DNA of 56,258 nt from Pseudoflavonifractor phocaeensis (lineage in GTDB: Bacteria; Bacillota; Clostridia; Oscillospirales; Oscillospiraceae), in NCBI RefSeq assembly GCF_016901735.1, contig NZ_JACLZC010000012.1:1-56258 (forward strand), in the 5' to 3' direction. The notes under the pieces were generated by a model that saw only the letters and a list, made by a program, of their open reading frames with translations, was not told where the DNA came from and did not search any database. Below, in pieces: positions 17,128 through 25,792 of this stretch; the stretch's first letter is position 1; every line of letters begins with the position of its first letter. The position numbers were made by a program, and so were the translations under genes.

Positions 17128-17153
17128 CTATCTTTGGAAAGGAGTCAACGAAT

Positions 17154-18269
17154 ATGAGCCTGAAGTACACCTGCCCCGGCTGTGGGACACCCTTGGGCTA
17201 TGAGGGATTGTGCTGGAAATGCAAATCTGAACAGGAGCGGAAGGCTGCTCTTGCTTGGACACCGGAACAAATCACAGAAAAGCAAAGAAACCTGATTCAG
17301 AACATCCAGCGGCTGGCTGATATGGAGGACCCGGAGTTCACCGACTTCTGGCAGCTGCTGGGGTACCATGATGCCATCACCCCGGAGATTCAGCGGGCGG
17401 CACTGGCCGCAGAGGTGTTCTGGCCGTGTGAAATCTATTATCACGCTCCCGCCGATGTGCGGGATGGTCTGATTCATGCGCTGTTGTCTTCGGAATATTC
17501 CAGCGCGGCTTCTAACCTGATGAGTTGCCTTGCTATGCAGGGAGATGACAAGGCAATGGAGACGCTGCTGGAGCTGGAGCGAAATCCCCGGCCCTGGCGC
17601 AAGGGCCTCTATGTGGACCCATCCAGCTATGCACAGATCGGCGGCTGGACCTTCGACAAAGAGGGCCAGAAAATCCAACTCAACTTCGATACCTGCTATC
17701 CTATGGTCAAAGGAACTACCGGCGAGAAATCTCCCGTCCGCATTGGCCGGGCACGGGAGGACACATGCCCCCACTGTGGCGGACGCATGGTGGACATGCT
17801 GGTGCTGGATGGCCGGGATGAGCGGCTCCGGTTCCTGGGGCTGGATGGTGTCCTGACTGCCACCTGCTGCCCCAGCTGCGTGGGATTCCTCAAAGGCCCC
17901 GCCTTCAACCGGTTCGCTCTGGATGGCGGCGTGGAGGTCTTTCCCTCCGAACTCTTTGACGGAGCGGAGAAGACGGATTGCTATGTCAGTCCCGAGGACT
18001 ACAAGGCCCTCACGGAAAATCCCTTTGTGCTGGGCAAGATGCCTGTGCCCCTGTTTTACGGTGCGGCCTGCCAGGATGTGAACACCATCGGCGGCTTTGC
18101 CAACTGGGTACAGGACGCGGAATATACCATCTGTCCCCACTGCGGGAAACCTATGAAGTATCTGGCGCAGATCCAGTGGGATACGGTGTTTGACTGTGCG
18201 GAGGGCACGCTCTATGTGGAATTCTGTCCAGACTGCCAAATCGTATCCATGCGGCATCAGCAAACCTGA
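17154..18269 (+). CDS. Multi-zinc-ribbon protein with DUF1963-like C-terminus
   Basis: A 371-aa protein, first of the immunity cluster, with GGAAAGGAG before the ATG. Zinc ribbon 1 is C7, C10, C20, C23. A helical middle follows. A second cysteine group (TCPHCGG near 205, CCPSC near 240) and a third (ICPHCGKPM near 325, FCPDC near 360) come after. The segment GGFANWVQDAEY followed by a CPxCG ribbon resembles the C-terminal part of DUF1963 (YwqG-type) proteins, which are often encoded beside polymorphic toxin immunity genes. It is probably a cytoplasmic protein-binding immunity factor; no enzymatic motif is seen. It lies behind a leader with two terminator-like hairpins. Confidence 0.75.
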   Translation: MSLKYTCPGCGTPLGYEGLCWKCKSEQERKAALAWTPEQITEKQRNLIQNIQRLADMEDPEFTDFWQLLGYHDAITPEIQRAALAAEVFWPCEIYYHAPADVRDGLIHALLSSEYSSAASNLMSCLAMQGDDKAMETLLELERNPRPWRKGLYVDPSSYAQIGGWTFDKEGQKIQLNFDTCYPMVKGTTGEKSPVRIGRAREDTCPHCGGRMVDMLVLDGRDERLRFLGLDGVLTATCCPSCVGFLKGPAFNRFALDGGVEVFPSELFDGAEKTDCYVSPEDYKALTENPFVLGKMPVPLFYGAACQDVNTIGGFANWVQDAEYTICPHCGKPMKYLAQIQWDTVFDCAEGTLYVEFCPDCQIVSMRHQQT

Positions 18270-18283
18270 GAGGAGACCTTGCC

Positions 18284-19666
18284 ATGAGTTTGCCAAAGCG
18301 TGATGGCGTACATGACCGCTACTATCTGATCCACAAGCCGGACACTTCCCCGGAGGTGCTGGCGGAGGCGGATCTCTGCATTCAGGATGTGCTGAACGGA
18401 ACCGCTCGTGAAAATCACTCCGCCTACCCGACCGTGGTGCGAAATCACAACGGGACACCCTTTCTTCCCAGCCAGCTCCTGGAGCGGTATCTGTCCAAAC
18501 TGCCTTTGAAGGGATTCCCCTATGAGGAAGCTGTTACATTCTGCGATGCCCTGCGGCGACTGGTGGGCTGGCAAGAGATCCGCTATAAGTTGGAGAAGTA
18601 CATAGAAAAGCAGGTGCAGGAACGCTACTTCCTTGTGGGAGAGCGGGAAGATGGGTTTACCGTCTTTCCGCCCTGCACAGTACTGCCGGAATTGCGTCCG
18701 GAGGATGTGGACGAAGGTCTACTGCGCTTTGCCTGCTATGTGGCTATCTGCCATACCGTGTACGGGCAGAGTTTTGAATCCCTCACGACTGAACACATCC
18801 TCGGCCTGGTTTCCCAGCTCCGCCCAGATATGGTGAAGCAGCTGAAAACAGCCGGCAGCGGCAAATTACCAAAGGAAATCCAGCAGCGTAAGACGGAGCA
18901 TTTCATCGCATCGGCCAATGATGCGTTTGCTGCCATCCGCATCACCGCCAGGGACTCCACCGAGGAGTGCTATGCTGAAATCCTGGACTACCTGTGTGCG
19001 GTGTTGGAGCAGGAGGAATTTCCCCGCAGTTACTCGGTGGAGTTCCGTGGGAAGGAAAAACTCTATCTGCCTATTCCCGGCCTGCCCAAGAAGGGAGTCA
19101 ATCAGCTCTTTGCCTGCGCTGTGCAGCACCCCAATCTGCATCCAGCTATGGAGCGATACGCTCGTCTGGCTATGCGGGAGTTTGAGTGGTACCAAAACCT
19201 TGCGGACGAAGCCTGTGCTATGCCTGGCACCTTTGCCGTGTTCGCCCTGGGACTGGAAGGGCCGAAGTGGTGGCGGCTGGTGTGCGATTACCTGGATCGA
19301 TGTGATGACGAGCACTCCTCTTTGCAGGAGAAGTTCCTGCATATTCTGTTCAAGCAGTACGGGTTCACTGCCCAGTCCCTGCCGGTGCTGGTCCACGGAG
19401 TACAGTCCATGCAGAATCTGAAGCCCGCAAAGGAGTTCCGCGCCCTGATCGCCAATGAGGAGAGCCTGGATGCTCTGCTGGAGATCAAAGGGCATCTGGA
19501 ATATTACCTGCCGGAAGAATCCGGCAATGACAAAAGGGCGCTGGCCTACCTGTGGTGTGATGTGCTCTGGGCCATCTGGGGCACAGCCTCTGAAAACGGC
19601 GGCAGCAAGGTCATCAAGACAGCGCCCAAGGAACTGAAAGAGAAATACCAGCAGGTATTTGCGTAA
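18284..19666 (+). CDS. Large helical protein of unknown function
   Basis: A 460-aa, apparently all-helical soluble protein with no motif I recognise. GAGAGGAG lies before the ATG, which is 14 nt after the previous stop. A stretch near residues 150-200 (CYVAICHTVYGQ, then a leucine-rich helix) and several helical repeats hint at an alpha-solenoid, like the HEAT-type proteins later in the cluster. It may be a member of a DUF found in clostridial immunity loci, but I cannot name it safely. Confidence 0.65.
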   Translation: MSLPKRDGVHDRYYLIHKPDTSPEVLAEADLCIQDVLNGTARENHSAYPTVVRNHNGTPFLPSQLLERYLSKLPLKGFPYEEAVTFCDALRRLVGWQEIRYKLEKYIEKQVQERYFLVGEREDGFTVFPPCTVLPELRPEDVDEGLLRFACYVAICHTVYGQSFESLTTEHILGLVSQLRPDMVKQLKTAGSGKLPKEIQQRKTEHFIASANDAFAAIRITARDSTEECYAEILDYLCAVLEQEEFPRSYSVEFRGKEKLYLPIPGLPKKGVNQLFACAVQHPNLHPAMERYARLAMREFEWYQNLADEACAMPGTFAVFALGLEGPKWWRLVCDYLDRCDDEHSSLQEKFLHILFKQYGFTAQSLPVLVHGVQSMQNLKPAKEFRALIANEESLDALLEIKGHLEYYLPEESGNDKRALAYLWCDVLWAIWGTASENGGSKVIKTAPKELKEKYQQVFA

Positions 19667-19676
19667 GGAGAACGCC

Positions 19677-20519
19677 ATGAAAAAGAGAACGGTCAAGGAC
19701 TTTATTGCCCTATATGTCCCGGAAGATGAGGAAAAACTGGTACTGATTCAGGATGGTATCAGCGCGGACAAAACCTTTCTGGATACCTTTTGGACGGCAC
19801 ATACCCATGCCCTCGCCATGGCGGATGCCCAGACCGGACAGGTGATCTCCGGCCGATGCTACCTGAGCTGGCCGCTGACGGACAAGGAACGGGAAGCCAG
19901 CGACTATTCCAAGCGGTTTGCCAAGGGCAATATCTACCGGATCAAGGCCCGCGGCTGGAAAGGTGATGCCCTCTACGAACCTCAGTGGTATGTCACGGAG
20001 GTGCTGGAGGAAGACATCCCCTGTTCGGCGCTGGAGAAGATTTGGGCGGAATACACAAAGCCCATTCTTTTGGAGGACGAAGTGCTGGGAACCCTCACGC
20101 TGGATCGTGAGATGAGCATATTCGAGGGAACCTGTAAGTGGATGGGAAAAGAAGTCCGGATCTCGTTGGATGTGGAGATTGAAAAGAAAGCGTCCTGGAC
20201 CCGTGTCACCAATGTGATGAAGAAACTGGTGGCAGACCAGGAAGCCTGGGATAAGTCCCTGCGTGCGATGGCTGCCCAAAAGCTCACCGCTCAGGCCAAC
20301 GAGTGGCTGGCGGACAATGACCAGACCGACCGGGACCCGGAGAAAGACCCCATCACTGAGGATGAGTTCGCCCGGCGTATCCTGCTCACCGAGTTTACAG
20401 TATCTCCCGGCGGCCGTTTTACCGCCTGGTATGAGGACGACGATATGTTTTGGGGCCATGTGATCACTGTGGATGGAACGCTGAAAAAAGGCCCCGTTGA
20501 CGCTGATATACAGGGATAG
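19677..20519 (+). CDS. DUF2262 protein, copy 1
   Basis: A 280-aa protein whose last 150 residues match DUF2262: a VLGTLTLDRE...FEG start, a helix with conserved Trp-Asp, ANEWL, a PITEDEFARR segment, and the ending FTAWYEDDDMFWGH followed by VDGTLKKG. The function of DUF2262 is not established; it recurs in toxin-immunity neighbourhoods. The N-terminal 110 residues are poorly conserved. The ATG at 19677 is chosen for its AAGGAG. A full-length paralogue lies at 25793 with about 40% similarity by eye; here the DMFWGH motif is intact, unlike in the paralogue. Confidence 0.82.
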   Translation: MKKRTVKDFIALYVPEDEEKLVLIQDGISADKTFLDTFWTAHTHALAMADAQTGQVISGRCYLSWPLTDKEREASDYSKRFAKGNIYRIKARGWKGDALYEPQWYVTEVLEEDIPCSALEKIWAEYTKPILLEDEVLGTLTLDREMSIFEGTCKWMGKEVRISLDVEIEKKASWTRVTNVMKKLVADQEAWDKSLRAMAAQKLTAQANEWLADNDQTDRDPEKDPITEDEFARRILLTEFTVSPGGRFTAWYEDDDMFWGHVITVDGTLKKGPVDADIQG

Positions 20520-20543
20520 GGATAAGGAGAGGAGGAAACTTAA

Positions 20544-20768
20544 ATGAACGGCGAGCAGATCACGGCCTTTTTACAGGCACACTGGGAGTGGGTGACTTTG
20601 ATCATGGGCATTGTGTCCGTGGTTGGCTCAATTCTGAATTGGAACTGGATGTGCGACCCTACCGGCAAGCCGGACTCTCACCGCTATGGCCGCGGCTCCA
20701 GGCGGGCGATCTTCTTCCTACTGGGAATCGTGCTGATTGTGACCAGCATCATGTCCTGGGTGCTGTAA
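20544..20768 (+). CDS. Imm17-family small membrane immunity protein
   Basis: A 74-aa inner-membrane protein with two transmembrane helices (about residues 14-34 and 53-73). Between them is a short loop rich in Asn, Asp, His and Arg: NWNWMCDPTGKP, then HRYGRGSRR. This two-helix plan and loop match immunity protein family Imm17, which is thought to neutralise membrane-directed or periplasmic toxins. It is the only clear membrane protein of the cluster, so its target probably acts at or across the membrane. GGAGAGGAGG precedes the ATG. Confidence 0.8.
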   Translation: MNGEQITAFLQAHWEWVTLIMGIVSVVGSILNWNWMCDPTGKPDSHRYGRGSRRAIFFLLGIVLIVTSIMSWVL

Positions 20769-20780
20769 GGAGGACGAACG

Positions 20781-21320
20781 ATGAGTGAAAAATATCCTAC
20801 CTGGCTCACCGGCCATGTGAAGGAGTGGGCACAGAAACGCCTGCCCACCGTGACATTGTGTTCTACCACTGGCAATGAACTGCTGGAGGTTTGGTACTAC
20901 GGTGACCTGTTGACCTTAAACGCAGAACCACAGCTATATATTGTTCCCAGTTATTTCGCTCCCGAACTTGTGACAGCTCGTGACCCGGAGAGCGGCGAGG
21001 AGTTCGTCATCTTCGACGGCGGGCGGCATGGCTACGACAATATGTTCTGCGATGAACATGATCCATCCGAGCTGGAACACCGTCCCCTCAAGCGGTATGA
21101 GATCCCCGCCTCCAAGTTGGTGCTGGAGCTGGGGTACAGCGTGGACTACGAGGACGAAAAAGAAGACTTCGAACCGGATGAGGCGGATACTGTGGAACTG
21201 ATTAACGGCGAGCGTATGCCTTGGGAACAGGTCAAGCGGGACGGCATCGACTATATCGCCCTTTACTATGTGAACGAGGAAGGAAAACAAGTCCAGATAC
21301 TGGACGCAGAGTTGGCATGA
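20781..21320 (+). CDS. Hypothetical acidic protein
   Basis: A 179-aa acidic soluble protein, mixed alpha/beta, unassigned. A C-terminal tract of Glu and Asp (near residues 125-140) precedes a beta hairpin. AAGGAGG precedes the ATG, 12 nt after the Imm17 stop. Its stop overlaps the next start (ATGA), implying coupled translation. High acidity and small size are typical of immunity proteins that cap basic nuclease toxins, but the partner is unknown. Confidence 0.65.
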   Translation: MSEKYPTWLTGHVKEWAQKRLPTVTLCSTTGNELLEVWYYGDLLTLNAEPQLYIVPSYFAPELVTARDPESGEEFVIFDGGRHGYDNMFCDEHDPSELEHRPLKRYEIPASKLVLELGYSVDYEDEKEDFEPDEADTVELINGERMPWEQVKRDGIDYIALYYVNEEGKQVQILDAELA

Positions 21321-21712
21321 GTATGGTAATTCAATCTTTTGACAATCTGCACGACAACAGAGTCCTGCGCTACTGCGCTGATTTTGAAGCCCATACCCTG
21401 CACATGGATACCCGGACCGAGGCCGGAGAGAAAGTATCCGTTCACTTCACCGGCCTGCTGGCCCACTGGTTTGAAAATGTGATCCAGGACAACATCCTCT
21501 TCGGCATGGACGAGATCACCGTGGACGGTTTTTTTGAACAGTACAAAGACCTTCTGGGCGGGACCATCTCTTACGGCTTTCCCGCCTGCTGCAGCATCGA
21601 GGAACTGCGGGAGCGCATGGAACGGGAGCACATCCGGGTATTTGTCATCGACTCTTCCCTTGGGCTGTGCGGATTTGTACTGGCTCAGGAGGTGGAACTG
21701 CAATGTCCATAA
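21317..21712 (+). CDS. Hypothetical small immunity-like protein
   Basis: A 131-aa protein with an N-terminal QSFDN-HDN segment and a beta-rich core (FTGLLAHWFENVI). I have seen this pattern in small uncharacterised Firmicute proteins next to toxin genes, but cannot give a family name. The ATG overlaps the stop of the preceding gene. The gene in turn overlaps the next by 10 nt. Confidence 0.6.
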   Translation: MSMVIQSFDNLHDNRVLRYCADFEAHTLHMDTRTEAGEKVSVHFTGLLAHWFENVIQDNILFGMDEITVDGFFEQYKDLLGGTISYGFPACCSIEELRERMEREHIRVFVIDSSLGLCGFVLAQEVELQCP

Positions 21713-22290
21713 CTGCCTATAAAGTGGAAGCCGTCGGTCATGACCGAACCGGCAAGGACTTCGGTTATGCGAATATCATGTACCGATACGGCAACAAGAA
21801 GTCCTGTCCCCGGCCAGATCAATGTGAGAAGATGGAGGTCATGTGGGAGGACGAGAGCGTCTATGGGCCGCCTGCTCCCGGCAGCAAGGTGGGCGACTTT
21901 ATACAGACATGGCTGATGGGCTCCTGGGACTGCGGAGTATTTACCCACCGGGAGATTGCCCAGCGGCTCATGGATACCTTCACCGGCCTGAAGATCAAGG
22001 AACTGGCGTGGTTTGAGAACCCCAGGGAAAAGACTCTGAAAAATGGTAAACCGCGTGCGCGCCAGGCCAAGTGGCTGCCGAACCGGGAGGTGGATCTGGT
22101 CTACCTCTATTCCGACCGCTATCTTGACGCCAGAAATCCCTCTCCCGCCGAAACCGACTTCTTCACCGTCACAAGGATGGATGCCTGGGGCGTGAGCACC
22201 TGGTTCATGTGTACCACAGAAGCCGCCGGGAAGCTGATCGCCATGAATTACGACAATCTGGCCGTCCAGGAAACCACCATTGTGGGATAG
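21703..22290 (+). CDS. Hypothetical protein
   Basis: A 195-aa basic-to-neutral protein of unknown family, with Cys and Trp scattered and no clear zinc motif. AGGAGG lies inside the end of the preceding gene, about 11 nt before this ATG, showing that the 10-nt overlap is functional. Residues about 70-130 form a helical region and a PNREVDLVYLYSDRY stretch suggests a buried beta strand. No function can be proposed beyond membership of the immunity cluster. Confidence 0.6.
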   Translation: MSITAYKVEAVGHDRTGKDFGYANIMYRYGNKKSCPRPDQCEKMEVMWEDESVYGPPAPGSKVGDFIQTWLMGSWDCGVFTHREIAQRLMDTFTGLKIKELAWFENPREKTLKNGKPRARQAKWLPNREVDLVYLYSDRYLDARNPSPAETDFFTVTRMDAWGVSTWFMCTTEAAGKLIAMNYDNLAVQETTIVG

Positions 22291-22300
22291 GAGAAAATGA

Positions 22301-23443
22301 ATGATGACTTTGGAACAACTGCCCCCCAAGGGCATAAAGCGAGAACAGGCCATTTTGGAGCTGGGCAAGGATGAAGCAAACGGCGAACTGCTGTTCCAGC
22401 TTGTGAATACAGAAAAGGGCAAATGCAAAACGGCTGCTCAAAAGGCTTTGGCGCAGCTGGAGTATGCCACTGCTGCCCCATTGTGGGCCAAGCTGGTCAA
22501 GGGCAAATGGATGGGCAGCAATATCATGTCGGATGCCTGTTCCGACTGTGTATCGGAGCAGATTGCCCCAGTTATTCTGAAGACTCTCTCCCAGCTGCTG
22601 GACGAGGGGGACACAAAGCCGCTGGATATAGAACAACTGAACTTCTGTTTCCATTTGATGTTGGGGAAAGCCTCGCCTAAAATGCTGGAGGTCTACCGCT
22701 TCCTGGCGGAAAACACCCAGCGGATCGCCCAGCTGAAACGCACGCCTGTTTATTCTGATGATGATTGTACCTCCTGGTGGATTACGGACGGGCTTCGCAT
22801 TTGGGATGCCGCACCCAAGGAAAAAGAGAAAATTCCCGCTGTGGTGCTGACTGCCTCCCTGATCCGCAACCCGGATGAGCGACTGCAAGCATTGGCTGAT
22901 GAGCTGAATGAACGCTACGGCGGCAGCTGGCTGATGCCGGTCTTTATGAAGGCGATCATCACCCAGCCCAAGGAGCAGGTGTATGAGACCTATTCGCCCC
23001 TTCTGGATACGCCGCAAAAAGCCTATTTGTTCCATGCGCTGGGAATGCTCCATTACCGCTGTTATCCGGAAGACTGGACCTATGAACGCCTGGGCCCGGA
23101 TGGAATGATCGCTCTGATTTTCTGGGGGGATTATAGCTATGGAACCTATGACACAAGGTTTATGATTGAACGCTATGTGGATCTGGATGAGCAGTGGCTC
23201 TTTGATCTGGCCAAGGACCCAGAGGGCCGCAAACCTACGGTGACATGGCAGACCTACAACCGGGGCGGTGTGCTATATGGAAGCTACGACGAAATGTTCA
23301 TCAGCCTGCTGCCCCGCAAGGTGGAAAACCCGGAACTGAAGCGCATTCTGCGGGAATACTTCCGTATTCGCAGCGAAAAAGTGAAAGTGGAAGAAAGTAT
23401 TACTGTTTACAAAGATGCTGCTGAGCGGTTCGGGGATGAATGA
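22301..23443 (+). CDS. HEAT-like repeat protein
   Basis: A 380-aa helical protein. The first 120 residues show repeating paired helices (ELGKDEANGELLF, QKALAQLEYATAAPLW) typical of HEAT/Armadillo solenoids, which bind proteins. The later part is less regular. GGAGAAAA precedes two adjacent ATG codons. The stop overlaps a possible upstream start of the ankyrin gene (ATGA). HEAT proteins recur three or four times in this cluster and probably serve as protein-binding scaffolds or decoys. Confidence 0.65.
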   Translation: MMTLEQLPPKGIKREQAILELGKDEANGELLFQLVNTEKGKCKTAAQKALAQLEYATAAPLWAKLVKGKWMGSNIMSDACSDCVSEQIAPVILKTLSQLLDEGDTKPLDIEQLNFCFHLMLGKASPKMLEVYRFLAENTQRIAQLKRTPVYSDDDCTSWWITDGLRIWDAAPKEKEKIPAVVLTASLIRNPDERLQALADELNERYGGSWLMPVFMKAIITQPKEQVYETYSPLLDTPQKAYLFHALGMLHYRCYPEDWTYERLGPDGMIALIFWGDYSYGTYDTRFMIERYVDLDEQWLFDLAKDPEGRKPTVTWQTYNRGGVLYGSYDEMFISLLPRKVENPELKRILREYFRIRSEKVKVEESITVYKDAAERFGDE

Positions 23444-23469
23444 GTACAAGTCGAGAAAGCAGGTGCCTT

Positions 23470-24549
23470 ATGTACCAAATTGCATATATTGGCCGCTGGG
23501 AGACCCTCCCGGAAACGGCTGCCGCCATCTGTGACCATGACACTCCCAAGCTGGAGGCGCTGCTCCAAGGCGGTCTGGATTTAGATGTTCCCATCCAGCT
23601 CAGCGAATACATCAAGCTGATGCCATTGGAGATTGCGGTTTTTCGGAATGATGTGCCCATGATCCACTTCCTGCTGGAGCATGGAGCTGATCCCGGTCTG
23701 GCAGAGGAACAGCCCCTGCTGCTCACCGCTGCCCGCTGTTGTGGGCCGGAGGTGGTGGCGCTCTTTGCTGGACAGGCCGCAAAACTCAGCCCGAAGCAGA
23801 AAGAGCGGGCCTTCCAGGAAGTGCGCTGGGGGCAGCGAGCGGAGAATATCCAGGTGCTGGAGCAAGCCGGGATCACAGTGAACCAGTTCGGCGGCGAGGC
23901 GTTCCGTGCGGCTGTGTCCGATGGACAGGCCGAGCTTGCCAAACTGCTGTTGGAAAAAGGGGCGGATATCAATTACCACAAGCCGGACATGGTGTTCCCG
24001 TATGCCTCGACCCCTGTCACCGAGGCCGCCCGCTCCAACAATTTCCCCATGGTGCGCTGGCTGGTGGAACAGGGGGCGGACATCACCCTTGTTGACAAAT
24101 ACGGCGACCGGCCTTACACCGTGGCGGTGCAGAACAATAATCAGGAGCTGGCCGACTACCTGAAAGCCCTGGAACCGGAGGAATGGCACAACGAGCAGGA
24201 GAAGCTCCGGCAGCTTATGCCCTACAAGCTGCCTGCCAAGCTGGTGGAATACTTGAAGACCGGCCCCCTACGGCTGGAGTTCCCGGATCAGGAATGGGTG
24301 AAGTGGGCAGAGCTCTACTCCTTCATGGATGTGCAGGAGATGACCTGGAAACGGAAGAAGCTGCTCTCCCTGATGGTGCAGATGGACAACTACAGCGACT
24401 ATCTGCTGCTGTGGAGCCCCAGGGACAAAAAGCTGTGGTATCTGGACATCGAGCATGAGGAATTCCACCCTCTGGCCAAATGGGATGACTTCATCGCAGA
24501 TCCCGGACGGTATCTGAACGGGATGATCGAGGGTGAGTTTGAGGAGTAA
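23470..24549 (+). CDS. Ankyrin-repeat protein with SUKH-like C-terminus
   Basis: A 359-aa protein. Ankyrin-type repeats are seen around residues 50-85 (MIHFLLEHGADPG), 140-175 (LAKLLLEKGADINY) and 185-225 (MVRWLVEQGADITLVDKYGDRPY). The last 100 residues (YLLLWSPRDKKLWYLDIE, then WDDFIADPGRYL) resemble the end of SMI1/KNR4 (SUKH) proteins, the major immunity superfamily. An ankyrin-SUKH fusion is consistent with a versatile toxin-binding protein. The ATG at 23470 is preferred because AGCAGGTG precedes it; an in-frame ATG at 23440 overlaps the previous stop. Confidence 0.78.
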   Translation: MYQIAYIGRWETLPETAAAICDHDTPKLEALLQGGLDLDVPIQLSEYIKLMPLEIAVFRNDVPMIHFLLEHGADPGLAEEQPLLLTAARCCGPEVVALFAGQAAKLSPKQKERAFQEVRWGQRAENIQVLEQAGITVNQFGGEAFRAAVSDGQAELAKLLLEKGADINYHKPDMVFPYASTPVTEAARSNNFPMVRWLVEQGADITLVDKYGDRPYTVAVQNNNQELADYLKALEPEEWHNEQEKLRQLMPYKLPAKLVEYLKTGPLRLEFPDQEWVKWAELYSFMDVQEMTWKRKKLLSLMVQMDNYSDYLLLWSPRDKKLWYLDIEHEEFHPLAKWDDFIADPGRYLNGMIEGEFEE

Positions 24550-24553
24550 AGCC

Positions 24554-25174
24554 ATGACATCCATAGACTTTCTGAACAAGGTACATAAAAACCTAGACTC
24601 GCAGGAATACAGCCTCTCTTATTCTCCGGCCAAGTCCAAGAATTATATGCTGTACTGCAACGGCAACTTCATCGGTGGCCTGTTCGATGAGGAGCTGTGC
24701 TTCGTCTACGCCGACAGTGTGAGCGAGCTGCTGGGGCAGCCGGAACCCGTCTACCGCGGCTACTCCAGCACCGCCCAGCACAGGATGCTGGTGATCCCGG
24801 AGGAACACTGGGCGAAGGCGCTGAAACTGCTCTATGCTGAGAAATTTGACTGGAGCCGTTTGGTGTACGACATCACATACACCAGCATTGGCGCGGCTGT
24901 GGTGGAGGACTTTTACGATGAGAATGTGGTGTTTCTGCGCTTCTGCTTTGAAAAGGAACTGCTGAAAAAGAATCCTCTGGACCGGCAGGGCCGTATCCTG
25001 CGGATGGTCTATCTCAATCAGGATCTGACAACAGCGGGCAAATATCTATTCCCCAGACTGATGCAAAAGTTCCTTGTTTTTACAGATCGAGGCGGGAAAA
25101 GCAGTCTGGAAACCATGCTGAATCGGTGGTACACCGCGCTGGAGAAGGAGTACCTCAGCCATACAGCGGGATAA
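24554..25174 (+). CDS. Protein with TfoX-N-like N-terminal domain
   Basis: A 206-aa protein. Residues about 1-90 resemble the TfoX/Sxy N-terminal fold: helix, then NYMLYCNGNFIGGLFDEELC, then a Tyr/Gly-rich strand before MLVIPEEHW. In small Firmicute TfoX-N proteins a similar YYRGKxxGGIYDDR pattern occurs. The remaining 115 residues are unassigned. TfoX regulates competence in Gram-negatives, but isolated TfoX-N domains in Firmicutes have no known role; here it may just be a fold reused for immunity. The start overlaps no other gene, and the SD is weak (GAGGAG inside the preceding gene's end). Confidence 0.55.
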   Translation: MTSIDFLNKVHKNLDSQEYSLSYSPAKSKNYMLYCNGNFIGGLFDEELCFVYADSVSELLGQPEPVYRGYSSTAQHRMLVIPEEHWAKALKLLYAEKFDWSRLVYDITYTSIGAAVVEDFYDENVVFLRFCFEKELLKKNPLDRQGRILRMVYLNQDLTTAGKYLFPRLMQKFLVFTDRGGKSSLETMLNRWYTALEKEYLSHTAG

Positions 25175-25187
25175 GGAGGGCAGCAAC

Positions 25188-25778
25188 ATGACAGAGAAGA
25201 ACAGAATCTACATCACCCATCTCAAGGTCGCTGATGTCCCGTGGCACCGGCTCACCACCGCCTATGGCCGGGGGACGGATTTTCCCGCATACCTGACAGT
25301 GCTGGAGCAGATGCGTGATTTGGCATCCGTCAAAGAGTCTCTCTATGAACTTACCACCAACATGGAACACCAGAGTACCCTGTGGCATGCTACCCCCTTC
25401 GGCATGGTGTTCCTGTGCCGAATTCTGGAGAAGGCCCTCGCAGAGAGCGGGCAAAACCCCGCAGCCCATTTTCTGGCCGGGGAGCTGCTTGACTTCTTCT
25501 CCTGCATCCTCCAGTGCTTCCACGATGGAGATGAGATGGAGCACGCCGAGGCGCTGCCGCTGTTCTCCGATCTGCTGAAGGAAGAATACCTGTGGTCGGA
25601 GGAATACGACGAGGAAGAAGATGAGATGCGCTACGAGGAGGACGAGGTCTTCCCCGATGACCTGTTCTACAGCTTCTATTACTACTCCTGGCAGGCGGTA
25701 AAAGCCTACCAGGATGTATTGGAGCAAGTCCCGTCAGAGTTTGCCAAGCCCGCTGCCGAGGTGCTGGAACTGCTGTAA
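25188..25778 (+). CDS. Acidic immunity-like protein
   Basis: A 196-aa protein. The N-terminal two thirds carry a pattern (HLKVADVPWHRL, TAYGRGTDFP, EHQSTLWHATPF) that I associate with an uncharacterised family common near polymorphic toxin genes. Residues about 142-163 are almost all Glu/Asp, a DNA-mimic-like acidic patch that would suit blocking a nuclease toxin. AAGGAGG precedes the ATG. The following gene starts 14 nt later. Confidence 0.65.
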   Translation: MTEKNRIYITHLKVADVPWHRLTTAYGRGTDFPAYLTVLEQMRDLASVKESLYELTTNMEHQSTLWHATPFGMVFLCRILEKALAESGQNPAAHFLAGELLDFFSCILQCFHDGDEMEHAEALPLFSDLLKEEYLWSEEYDEEEDEMRYEEDEVFPDDLFYSFYYYSWQAVKAYQDVLEQVPSEFAKPAAEVLELL

Positions 25779-25792
25779 AGGAGGCTACACAT

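Noticed and set aside
17145..18458. 437-aa leftward frame opposite the first immunity gene
   Set aside because: Antisense to a zinc-ribbon gene with SD and conserved motifs; the translation is Pro/Arg/His-rich, as expected of a shadow.
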